A stretch of 64,000 nt of DNA. Origin: Euptelea pleiosperma (Eukaryota; Streptophyta; Magnoliopsida; Ranunculales; Eupteleaceae). This document shows, piece after piece, positions 22,187-34,300 of this stretch. The notes beneath the pieces were generated by a model. It was not told where the DNA came from, searched no databases, and was given only the letters and a program-made list of their open reading frames with translations. Both the position numbers and the translations under genes were made by a program. Each line of letters begins with the position of its first letter. Within the stretch, counting starts at the first letter, position 1. The stretch spans positions 16,451,702-16,515,701 of the forward strand of contig CM068545.1 in the NCBI GenBank assembly GCA_035048495.1. The letters are read 5' to 3'.

Positions 22187-23880
22187 ATGTTTAATTTGAA
22201 ACGGTGTAGCAACGTCTAGTTTTTTATAAAAAAAAGCATCGGTCAAGTAAAGTCTCTCAGTCAATAGTCAAGCCAACCGCCAAACAATTTAGTCAAAAAT
22301 CTTTTACGAAATTTAAAAACAGTTTTAGAAGTATTTTGCCTAAAAAGATAGGTTTGTGGTATCAAAAGCCCACAACCCATGACCTGGCATGCGCACGTGT
22401 GTGACTTTGGTTTTGCAGAGTTAGTGTCCATGGGATACAGAGTGGGAGACCCAAGGGCTCTACCCTTCCATCTCCAACTTTCATTATTATACAGGGAAAG
22501 AGCTCCATTCTCCTATGGGACTAAAATTTCAACACACACATGCACACACCAATTAAGCTCTAACATTTTTCCCTCCAAATTTTTGTTCAAATTTTTTACA
22601 AAGTTGTTTAAAGTATACAAAGAAAAACAGAAAAGTACATTGAAAAACAAACAACCTAGGGGTCTAAGGTTCAAAACTTTCTAGGTTGAACAAAACAAAC
22701 TTTATAAAATATAAATAACACCTATATTTTGCAACCAAACAATCTAAAAGGAAAAGGAAAACTCTTAGCATACAGTGCCAGCAGCAACACTTTTGCTGCT
22801 GATCAGCTCCTCCTTTGTAGGATACATAACAAAAAAAGTGCCAACCCAGGCTAAACTCATGACAAAAAAGATTATAAGTAACCTGCTCCATCAATTTTGA
22901 TTGAGTTCGAGCCGTTTTAGGACTACATGTCCTGCAAAAGTGAACCCGGCCGGTCCGTCAAATAGTGTTGTTGCGGGTACATGTTGCAAAAGGCGAACTC
23001 AGCAAAGAAATGATCCATTAAGAAGTGAAGTATAAATCATGGTTTAAAGGGACCATTATAACAGCATAACGGTCGTTATTTTACCAAACACTCGCATTCT
23101 AACGGTAAAGAGGATAAAAATAACAGTACAAGTAAATGGGTGTTGTCGTTATAACAGCCCTCGGAAATATAGGATAAGTAACGGATCAAATGTCAGCGTC
23201 GCCATCGACTGTATTCCATGCAAAAGCATGCTAGCCTCGCGCTGTCTTATCAGTTGGGCAACGATGCAATTGAAACCTGATTGGCTACCAACTTCTTGTG
23301 CTTCCATTTGGGTTTGCACAGCAGTATATCTAATTTGAAGCAACATGAGTTGAAAAGTATACGATAACGAAAGGCAGGCTGCAGGTAAGTTAGGTTGGAA
23401 AAAGTCTTTAAAGAGTTCTGTCATCTCTTATAATTAATAGTAATTAATCTCACATTACCCACCGTCCATACTCCCATCATGCTTCCCTCTACAAATGTCA
23501 ACTATTTATGATGATTATGAAACATGGGGTTGACAGTCTACAAGAAACGCCATACATCGAACCATTGGGATCATCCGATCGCCATGATTTTTCGGTGGCA
23601 AGCACACGGACGATGGATTGGGGAGTGGAGGTGTATGTCTATGGTCTAGGCACAACAGCCATGTTTTTTTAATTTTTAATTCTCTATTCACAAATCCTCC
23701 AATGCATTTACAAATCCACCTAACACCACAAACTCTTTCTTCCCTAAGAACATAACTGGAGAGAAGAAACCATCTTCTTACAAACTCTCTTGTTTCTAAC
23801 TTTAAACCTTAGAAGTTATCTCCCTTAATTCTAAGAAAGGTTTAACAGGAAATAATCGTCTTTCGTTTTGTTGTTTGACG
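22187..23880. other. intergenic and VQ-gene upstream region
   Basis: It holds one half of a CA-GG-TTTAAA MITE starting CATGGTTTAAAGGGACC at 23038 (the other end was not found). There is an unassigned minus-strand open frame at 23424-23149 without motifs I recognise. W-box cores (TTGAC/GTCAA) occur at about 23507, 23531 and 23875 before the VQ start; they are too short to count as proof of regulation. Confidence 0.4.
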
Positions 23881-24273
23881 ATGGACCAGCATGAAGAGAC
23901 CAAGAAACTCAGCTGTGGATCAAAGACTACACTGAAACGTCGCAGCGATACTCGCAAGGACCTACAGAAGAATTGTATTCCCTTTCGCGAGGAACAATCA
24001 AGGAAGCCAACTGTAGTTTACATCGAAACGCCAAGGGTAATCCATGCAGATGCGCATCAGTTCATGAGCTTAGTGCAAACACTAACAGGGAAGAACTCCC
24101 ACTTGATCAATAGCAGCTCAAGCTCCATCTCAACTTCAACGTCCAAGGAAATTTCTGATCAGATAAGAGATAATGGCTCGAGTATCTCCAGCCACAGATC
24201 ATCACCTTCTTTAAGTGATCGCTTGGTGTCTAACAAATCAGATGGCTCTTATGCCTCTATCATTCTCAAGTGA
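23881..24273 (+). CDS. VQ motif-containing protein
   Basis: This intronless gene encodes 130 residues, which suits the family. The core VYIETPRVIHADAHQFMSLV then QTLTG contains the VQ signature F-x3-VQ-x-LTG at about residues 60-70. An N-terminal basic stretch (LKRRSDTRKDLQKN) and a long Ser-rich C-terminal half follow the usual layout. VQ proteins bind WRKY transcription factors in the nucleus through this motif and modulate defence, seed and stress responses. The ATG at 23881 was chosen; the two codons ahead of it start with TTG and have no support. It ends at TGA 24271-24273. Its nearest neighbours are unrelated. It is clearly VQ family; the subgroup cannot be assigned with confidence. Confidence 0.9.
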   Translation: MDQHEETKKLSCGSKTTLKRRSDTRKDLQKNCIPFREEQSRKPTVVYIETPRVIHADAHQFMSLVQTLTGKNSHLINSSSSSISTSTSKEISDQIRDNGSSISSHRSSPSLSDRLVSNKSDGSYASIILK

Positions 24274-24409
24274 TGGATTCCCCGGATCTCTTTTTATCTC
24301 TCTCTAGTGATTAAGTTTGTAAATCTTCTGCCTTGGTTCTATTTATATGGTTATTTTATGTGCACTTGATGTTCATCTACTCTTTATCCTTTCACTTGGA
24401 TGTTCATAT

Positions 24410-24539
24410 ATGAATGATTTGGGGCGGTCTGGTTATTACATGCCAGATCTTCAGGATATCTTGAGGAAGCTGCCTTCTTCTATGAATTTGGGGCGTGGTT
24501 TGGTTACATGCCATCTTCAGGATATCTTGAGGAAGCTGC
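24410..24539 (+). repeat. tandem duplication downstream of the VQ gene
   Basis: Two copies of about 60 bases share TTCAGGATATCTTGAGGAAG and CATGCCA; the first spans 24410-24473 and the second 24482-24539. They lie 140 bases past the VQ stop, probably in or near its 3' UTR. Confidence 0.8.
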
Positions 24540-24877
24540 ACTAATTCTTCTGATTAATGGCTGGGAGCTGGATATGGAAAATTGAAATGATAAATTCAAC
24601 ATGGTCATTTGACATTCGATTATTCTGGCCTATGGAAGAACTCCTATACATGATTGGGATTTGATGCATCACCGATTGTTTCAACTTTGTTTCAAGGTCC
24701 ATTGTGTCTTCGAAGGTGCACCCCTTGGTGTCACCCAAACACATGTTATCGATCAAGACGCGCACCTTCGGCCAAGACGCACGCCGAAGACACGCTACCA
24801 AACGCAGCCTTAGAGTCTTTCCAATGAATTCAAGGACTAAACCTTTGCCCCAAATTTAACAAATTAAAGAAATTTCC

Positions 24878-25260
24878 TTTTTTTTTTTTGGTGGGTAAGA
24901 GGGGAATAGAGAAACCCCTTTCATAGCATTAATAACATACAGAATTACAACCTATTAATTTTGTAATAAGAGTAGGAGGAAAATCTTGAGGATTAAAGAA
25001 TGCATTAGCTCCCACATTTCAAATATCTTATATGGTTTCTTTCGTCCCAAAACTGGTCTTTCTATGAACTGAGATCATGTTATGGCTTGTAAATCTTTTC
25101 ATCATCCATGATAGAAATGTCTGTTTATGTTGGATCGAATAAGAAAAACCGATCAAGACTGTTAGGAGAAAGAACATTCAGAGAAAAGGTGATCTATTGA
25201 TTCAGAATCTTTAAAACATAATACACATCTAGAATTTTGAATGTGACCCACTCTAATGAA
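24878..25260 (-). mobile_element. L1 LINE 3' end with poly(A) tail
   Basis: A run of T at 24878-24889 is the tail. Minus-strand translation near 25235-25165 reads CVLCFKDSESIDHLFSECSF, the zf-RVT C-x2-C...H-x3-C pattern. Stops interrupt the rest. Confidence 0.65.
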
Positions 25261-25277
25261 TAGACTCCACTGCTCTC

Positions 25278-25652
25278 AGACTACGTTTGCGTGAGCTTAA
25301 CCCGAGCTTATAGAGCTATGGGTTATGGCATTAAGAAAATAGTTATGAATTGGTAATTTAAAAAGTTATGTAACGAGTAGAAGGATATTTTTGTCATTTA
25401 AAAAGTTTTATTAAAGGTTCAGTGGTTATTTATTTAGAATTTGTATGGAAGGGATAGAAGAACATTTTAGGTATTTAAATAGTTTCACTTAAGTTTTAGA
25501 AATTGCTTCCCGCATAGCAATAATAAGCTATAAGCAGGATTTCAATGGTTTTTGCTTAACCCGAATTTTTTTTTTCATAAGCTAGCTATAAGCAGCTATA
25601 AGTTGACTTTTAACTTATTTTTACTTATTTTGAGCTTACCCAAATGCAGCCT
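25278..25652. mobile_element. MITE of unclear superfamily
   Basis: Left end AGACTACGTTTGCGTGAGCT matches the inverse of the right end AGCTTACCCAAATGCAGCCT over about 20 bases with several mismatches. Inner parts contain repeated AAGCTATAAGC-like text. The target duplication is not clear. Confidence 0.5.
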
Positions 25653-25828
25653 AAGAGGGCCATTGACCACTTCAAGGGGGGCAACCTCCTTACAAGGGTA
25701 CCGCAAAAAAAATAGAATTTTTCAAAATCTTCTTTCTAAAGGGGATTGTAGCATCTGTCCAATATCAGACTGTTGTACACATGACATGTACATGCATGCC
25801 TAGCAGTTGACCCACCATTTGATTAGGC

Positions 25829-25831
<3 letters not shown>

Positions 25832-25860
<29 letters not shown>
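25832..25860. repeat. (TC)n microsatellite
   Basis: About 14 TC units lie 220 bases upstream of the PrmA-homologue start codon, possibly in its 5' UTR or promoter, where CT tracts are common in plants. Confidence 0.9.
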
Positions 25861-26080
25861 AGCTCAATTTGTTAACTGGTGCAATAAGCAACAAAAGGTG
25901 ATGGCTGGCAAAATAATCACCATCACATGGGGATGGGGAAAGTTTTAATGGCTTGAAAAGACATAGGCCTATCCTTTGGGCTTCATGGTGAGGCCCAGGC
26001 CTGATCCAATAGTTAGACTATGACTTCTACTTGCACTACTTGAGAAGTCATTCTGTAGCGAAGCAAGCATAATCAAAAGA

Positions 26081-29000
26081 ATGTTGGCCTCCCTCCGAAA
26101 TCCTTTCTTCAAACGCCTCTCCTCCTCACTCTCTCGCCCTCTTATTCCTCCCCCTCCCTTCACTCACTTCTCAGCATTCCCTCCAATACGCCTCAAATCG
26201 AGAGAGAACCGGTGCTTCCGTCCAATCCTCGCTGCGATTTCAACGTTTTCGACGAACTCCTCGGAGAGTTGGACTCATGCCTTAACCTCTCCTTACTTCT
26301 CCGTTCGCGTTCACTGTCGAAAAGATGTTGCGGTCAGCTTCTTCTCTTCAATCTGCCGATTCTGCCGTGAATTTCGCTTCTTCGCTAGCTTCATATTGCT
26401 GCTATTGTTGTTGTTGTTTATTCGCTGAACTGATAAATGCACCATGTTATCATCTATAGAAGTCATTGGAAACACTGGTTGTTAAGTTCCGTAGTCGGTT
26501 TTTTTTTTACAAATTTTATCTGTTATTTCTTGTCATTTGGGTTTAGAAAGAAATACCCAGGAACCCCTTTTAGGTTTATTAGCCATTGATAGCTTATATA
26601 TGGACTTTCGGGCCGCGGCGGTGTGATACCACAACTTAGTTCTTAATGTTGTTCTAATTGGCCTCTTTGAGCAGCTTGATTTTTGTGAACAGCTTGACAA
26701 TGACATTTATCCTCATGTTTTCAATCATTGCATATTCTTTTAGGCCTACAATTTCATAATTAATTCTCCCATTGTATATGGTTTGCGTTGTTTGTGTTTA
26801 TTGACTGTTTATAAATTCCTCAGCAGAAAATTTGGATGCACTTTTTTTCTTCTTCTAATGGTACATGTGTTATAACTGTAACACATTCCCATTGACCAGG
26901 ATATGCTTTCAGAAGCTCTTATGTGCTTTGGCGCAAGCTCTGCTAGCATGGATGTAACAGACATTAGCGAGAGTACTGATGAGGTAGACCCTTGATTTAT
27001 TATTGTTTTTTTTTTTTTTTCGACTTCTCATGTTATATGTTCTTTTCTTATTAAATTTCGAAACGCCCCTGATTCCTAAAACCATTGATAAAATGAAACA
27101 ACAGAGGTCTTCATTTACAGTCCATGTTCATATTTGTTCTCTCACCTGATATGAAAGAAAATTAAGACTCCCTGGAGAAGCAAGTGGTGGAGTGAAGAAT
27201 AAGAAGAACAATGTAGGCATCACTTCATTAAATGACATGATTTGTGCACCAATTCCATCAGATATACCGCACAAAGTGGGTTTTCCATCACCAGAACCAG
27301 CCATAACACTCTTAACTATGCCAGAAAAGGTCAAGAAATGGCAACACTTGACATTGATAGGAGCACAAACACAGGCGGTGATTTCAAGCAATCCCTTAGA
27401 AAGGTCTTCTTCGGGGGTGTTGTTTCAAAACCCAATGCGGAAACCCCTTTTTGAGGGTTGCGATTCCAAAACCCAATAAATACTGCTCCAAAAAGGCTGA
27501 AAAAAAAATTAGAAAACAACTGGGAACAAGAGTCATAGGGCATCAAACACAAAATTCTCCTCACACCTTCAACAAAACCATAAACCTGGGAACAAACACC
27601 AAACAATATCTTATATTCATTCTAGATGTAAACAAACCAACGTAGAACTGTTTTAGGTTTTTTTTTCACACGACATTGTTCTTTCGATCAAGGCCTACCT
27701 CTTATTTTGGTCTAATGTTTGAAGAATGTCAAGGTTTAGTCTTTGAGGACATGGTCTTCAGATGGGAGTCCATTATGTGCAAGGGTAGTTTGAAGCCCGA
27801 TTGCTTGTTTTTCTTTTTGGAGGTCTCCTCGACCTCCCTTGTGTTTTGTATCTTTCTGTTTTCAATAAACTCTTTTACCTTATCAAAAAAAAAAAAAACT
27901 CAAGAAATAACGAAAGGAGGAAAAAAAAGATGAAGAAGGAAGAAGAAGAAAGGCTTTTTTTTTCAAGGATTAGAAGTGCTCTGATACCATGTGAGATTGT
28001 AGAGATGGGAGGTTAGAGAGAACAAAGAGAGAAGAGAGAGAGAAACGAACCAGGGAGGTTCGGCCTCCTTTTTTATGTCTATATGTTCTCTTGTGAGGCC
28101 CACTTACGTAATAGAACTTAAGTGAACTGTGGGCCCATAGACTAAACATAACATAAGAAAGACATAAAATAAAGAAAACAAGAAGTCTAATGACATTGTT
28201 TCTGGTTCACCTCCCAAAAAATAAAATCTTTATTTCTTGTTCAATTTTCATTTATATGTGATGTTTCTGCAGATCTGCATTAATTCCATATTTCCAGAAT
28301 GCCAAGATGTGGGTACATGCATTTCACGTGCCGCTGATTCCATTGGGTTGAAAGAGATACCTAATTACGAAGTCGCAATGGGTGAGCAATGTGACTGGAT
28401 TGAAAAAACACAGGTTAAAATGCCTCACCGATGATGTTTCTTGCAATCTATTCTTTTTTTATTTTTTATTTCCAGTTATCTTATCATTTCTTTGTATTCT
28501 ACTTTATTATATCTGCAGTTCTTGTGAAGAGAATAACTTCTTTTGTGATTCCTGTATTTCCAGTCACACATGACAGGACTGTTTGTGGAAAATCTAATTT
28601 GGAGGACTCCCTAATTGATTCCTGTATTGTTCACACATGACAGATAGAAGGCCTGTTGTGCAAAGTTTTTGCCACTAGTTACTTCAGTATTATAACTTTT
28701 ATATGCTCACAACAGCTGACTTGCACTGGCACTTTATTAACCTGCTTTAACTTTCCAGAAACCATCAGCTTTGGGCAAGTGAGTTGTCAAAGTAGGAAAA
28801 TAGAATTGAGTATTCACATGTATTGCTAACTTCCCATTGGAAACCTGTCTTTGAGCATATTGCTGGGGACCTGACATGGCAGGATCCTAATTCAATTCAG
28901 CTCATTGATCAAGGCAATATCCTCCCATTGTCCACTATATGGTCTCTCTTTCTCTACATTATTGATGCTAAGGTTGTGAAACTGAAGACGGTTGAGCAAT

Positions 29001-31280
29001 GCGATGTGCCAGAAACTCCGAGTACCCATGCCGGTGCCTAGGCAGATGGCCAGTGGACCAACAGAAACTTTATGTAATATCAGGGGACTTATCTACTCAC
29101 TTGGGTGAGAGGTATTCTCGAGACTGTATCAGTCCAAACCCTTTCAGCAATGCCAAGTTGACCACTGCATGTTCGAGTATGTTCTATTAGATACTCTAAC
29201 TAATTATGGGATCATTTTCAATTATTTTAATATCTACATTTTACAATTTCGTGTGTGTAATAACTTATAATATCTGTAAATAATCGATTATCAGATAGAT
29301 TCATGTATAGCAATAGCAAAATCAGAAATACGACAAGTTGATGTGTAACGATAATGTTATACAAGACAAGGAGTTATATGAAGCAGAAATGAGATAATCA
29401 TAAGATTAGCTAAGTTAATCTACAATGTTAAAAACTATTAGTACTGTGGAGAACAAGATCCAATGAGCAACGAGCCAATGAACAACATTCAAAAAATCAA
29501 ACTCAGAAATCAAGGATTTCTAGGTTTGATGAGTTATTTAATAATGTATTCCCTCTTTATGTATAAATATATATAGGGATTTGATAACTGAAGATTTAGG
29601 TAATGATTTTATTTGATAAAACAGCCCCATGTTTTCCTAAACTTAAAATCCTAAGATATACAATCTGATGGCTGAGAATTTGGTCTCAATGTGTTATTTA
29701 AGTGGATTAAGTAGAATTGCAGAGTAGGTATCTTTTTGGGCCTGCCTTGGCTTTTAGTAGGTCATCTCGACCTCTCTTAGCCCTGATGCTTGTTTGTTCT
29801 TCTTTCGCTTTCTATTAAAGTTTACATTTATAAAAAAAAAAGTAGAATTGCAGAGGGTTTCTCCTCTATTGTACCGACTCTGTCTGTCTCTACATAATGT
29901 CTCTTGGCCCGCACAGATGGATAAGAACTCAAGCAAGTTATCTCTCACCTGGATGATAAGGGGACTAAGGCAGAACAGTCCCCACCCATGTCTCACTCTC
30001 CATCACAACAACTTCTTTAGGAAAATTTCCCGTCAAGTTGGCATGGAGCTTGATTAGCACCAAGCATTTCAACTGGTTGCAGTTGATATGACCTGATATG
30101 ATCCCCCTGCACATATTTATTCTTGTGTCAGATTGTGCTGGAGAAAGTAGCATTGAACAATAACTTCTGAAAACAAAACATCAGATTGGCCTCTCGCTAC
30201 TATGTTTCCAACAACGATATTGAAAGCACCCAACACCTGTTCTCTGAGAACCAATTTTCGTCAAGAGTCTGGATGAATTTAAAAGGTATTTACATTGGCC
30301 AAAGTCACAGGCAACAACCCTCCTGGAAATTTTAAAGCTTGATGCCACAAAATTGTACGCTTACAACTATGATGAAAGGCGAATCAGTTCTATGGCATGT
30401 CTTTAGACATTAGCTATTACATAAAAAGTGATATTCTCCTTTGAGCTCTTGGAAAGTGCCAGTGAGTATGGAATTTGTAAACCTTACTTTAAGTTGGTTG
30501 TACTGGTAGATTTTTTTCTCATTCTGATTTTTGTGTTCATCATATATTGGAGAAGTTGTTATTTTATCATGGTTTCCATTGCTGCATCTTGTACCTTTGA
30601 ACATAACTATGCTCTTTGACATGAAAGATTAATTGGGTATTTCGCATTGTATTATATGTTATTAAAGCTTGACTTGTCATAGATCTATTTCATATTCTAA
30701 TCAATCATTTGATACACCAATTAATTGCTGCTAAACAATTGTCTTATTTCTAGCTATTATGATTTGAATCTCAGTCCTGATTGTATCCTTTATATGGCTT
30801 CTTCTGAACTTGTTCATATCTGTTACAGGAATCATTTTATCCAGTGGAAGTTACAGAGGGTCTTTGGATAGTGCCTGAATGGAGAACCCCCCCAGTATGA
30901 TTAATTCAAGTTGTCTTTTCTCAAGGTTCATTGAAATGATTGCTAACTATATTTGACAATTATCACTCCAGTGATTCGCTTTCTTCCTCATCACTCATGG
31001 AACATCTGAAAATTTTGTTTGTGGCCTTTGTCTTCTATTCAACTTAGTTTCCGCGGCCTTCTTTGCACACCTGATGAGATACTCCTTTAGGTTTCCTCAT
31101 AGTAAAGAAGAAAATGGGAGAAAGGAGAAAGGAAATAAAGGGATGTGCACTCAATATGTTACACACGTCCCTCATTTCTTTACTTATATTAGGTGGGTTT
31201 TCACAAATTACAAAATTGCCACTAATAAGTGGTAAAACTAAAAGTACAAAAATCGCCCTAAATAATTTCACCTAATAAAT

Positions 31281-31331
<51 letters not shown>

Positions 31332-34300
31332 GGAGCATAGATGTTATCTATGCCCAACTTGAAACACGTCCTGCTTGTCGTGCCCTCCCTCAAGTTGGAG
31401 CTAGATGTTATCTATGCCCAACTTGAAACAAGTCCTGCTTGTCATGCCCCTGTTCAACGCCTTAATGAATATATCAGCGAGTTGGTTATGAGGATACATA
31501 TGGAGTAGAAATCTTATTACTAGATATCTTCTCTCTGATGAAGTGGCAGTCAACTTTTATGCTTCGTCCTTTCGTGAAATACATGATTACTGTTTATATG
31601 TATAGCAACCTGATAATGGCAATAAAGTTTAACTGGCTCTTTAAATGGTACCCTAAATTCGCACAACAAATTTCTCAACCACACAAGCTCACATATGGTG
31701 TGAGCTATGGCACGATACTTTGCTTTGGCATTTGATCTGGCGACAATGCTTTGTTTCTTATACAAGTAACCAGATTTTCACCTACAAATGTACAATACAC
31801 TTTAGTTGACCTACTATTTGAATGAGATCTGGCTCAATACACATCAGTGTACCCTTCAACATTTAGGTGATCATTCTTCTTGTATAGAATACCATGTCTA
31901 GGTGTTCCCTTTAAATACTTGATAATTATAATGATAGCTTCCATATATAGAACTGTAGGAAAGTGCATGAACTGACTGACGACACTCACAACATAGGATT
32001 ATGTCAAGATGTGTGATCTTCAAGTAGATGAGCGTCTCAACTAGTCTTCGATACCCTCTGAGATCACTTTAAAGTTTGTCGTGATCAATAATTAACTCAT
32101 GGTTTGGATCTATGGAAGTGCCCACTAGTTTAGATCCTAACAGACCTATCTCAGTAAGAAGATCCATAACATACTTACCAGTATGATAGGTTGATGCCAA
32201 GTTGAGATCTCGCTACCTCAATGTCCAAGAAGTACCGAAGCTGACCTTAGTCCTTGGTGTGAAAGTGCTTACGAAGGTGATTTTTCCAAACTTGAATACC
32301 TTTTGTATCATTGCTTGCGACCACAATGTCATCCACATAAACCACCAGAATAATAATACCTCTCGTTTGTTGTCAGTATGAGGGAGAATATAATATAAGA
32401 TATATGGTAGGTGGAGATATTAATGTAGGTGTAATTGTTTTGACCTAGTAATATAAATAATGTTGTGGGACGTTGGTAGATTTCACTCTCCAACGCTTTC
32501 CCTTCTTTTCCTCTCTTCCCGAAACCCTAAAATTCTACTTGGTATTAGAGCATAGCGAATCGAATCCGCACAAAAACTTCAGGGGTTAATCTCCTCACGC
32601 CTCAGACCTTCAAGGGGTGATCAACATTGCTGACGTCATCGCTGACGTCATGGAGCCGTACGGTTGACGTCATCAGCTGTACGGACAGGGTGCTCAAGAT
32701 CTCCAAAACCTTCACCTTCCAGTAGATGACATTTTTCTAGGAATTTTGGTGATTTTTTGGGAATTTTTTGGACCTTTTTTGAGCAAGTTATGGCCAATAT
32801 TCGAAAATATTGAAAAACAGGCTCGTTTCAGTTTGTGGTGATTTGTGACCTCTTTCAAAGCTTCTTGGCTTCGATTGCTGCTTCGTTTTGGTCCCCCCCA
32901 TTATTACCTACAGGCATATGCCATTTATTTTAAGTTTGGTGGAGTATTGAGGCTGGGGGATCGATTTCTCCCTACTATTATTACCGCCGACAACTTTTTT
33001 GCCCTTATTGGGCATCACGAACACCCAAAATCCCTGTTGATTGGCTCCCCTATGCCTTTAATCCTTTCTTGGATGCTTTGTTGGAACTTTGGGATGATCC
33101 CATCACTCCATAATCTCTTGGTTAGCGTGGCTTGAGTCGTTTGACTCGTTTCGATCTCTGTCATGCCTCCGGTTTGTCTCAGATCGTGGTAGCGGTTTAT
33201 TGGGTGATCTTTTTTCTATTATTTGCTTGTTATTTGTTGTTTGTGACGCAGCTATGCCGACGTCAGATGAATCCGAAGCCTCAGATGTGGTCTCCAGGCC
33301 TACCGGCCCTCTAGTTTTAGCCCGTACTCCATATGAAAACCCTGTGTTGCAAATCACCACTGTCAAGTTGGCTGGAAAAAATTATTTGGAATGGTCTAGG
33401 GCTGCCAAGATGTTTATTGGTGGCCGTGGGAAACAAGGATATCTTACTGGCCGTCTAGTGGCCCCTAAAGAGGATGACCCCGAGTTTGAGAAATGGGAAT
33501 CCGGCAATTTGACTGTTATGTCGTGGCTTCTTAACTCTATGGAGCCCCACATCAGTCGAGGATTCCTATTTCATACTACTGCAAAGGAGATCTGGGACTC
33601 TGCATCTCAGACCTATTCCCAGCAAAAGAATGTTGCTTGTGTGTATCAGTTGCGCCAGAGCATTGCCACTCTTCGTCAAGGGGACTTGCCTTTAGCCGAG
33701 TATTTTGCTAAGCTTCGTAGCATGTGGGAGGAACTTGATTATTATCAAGTTTTTACCCCTACCTGTACCACGGATGGTAAAGCATATCGCACGTTAGTGG
33801 ATCAGAACAGGATATATGAGTTCCTTGCTGGCTTGAATGCTGATTTCGAGTTAGCCCGTGTCCAGTTGCTCAGTAAAGATGATTTACCCCCGCTTAACCA
33901 AGTATACGCCTATGTTCAAAGTGAAGAAAGTCGCAGAGATATCATGTCTCCTCTTCCCAAACATGAAAAGTATGCCCTGGCTGCAGTCTCATCATCACAG
34001 AAACCACCACAGCATCGCCCTAAAGGTCCTCCACCTACTTGTGCTCATTGTGGCAAGAAAGGCCACAGTCAAGATAAATGCTGGAGTCTTCATATGTGTG
34101 AGGGGTGTGGCAAGAAGGGTCATAGTACAGAAAAATGTTGGAATATTGTTGGACGACCCCCGCAATCGTCCCTGCCGTCGTCACGCGCACCTCCCACTGC
34201 CCACAGCGTTGCTATGGATACTCTTACAGATCCATCCCCTTCCTCGGACACATCACCAGTTACTATTTCTCGAGAGGAGCTCGAGAATATACGGCGCTTT

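Noticed and set aside
22403..22684. Open frame of 101 codons near 22379.
   Set aside because: No recognisable domain, low-complexity end and no upstream gene structure; probably chance in AT-rich DNA.
33200..33253. Longer N terminus of the copia polyprotein from 33200.
   Set aside because: It would start on a non-ATG codon; the ATG at 33254 gives a normal gag start.
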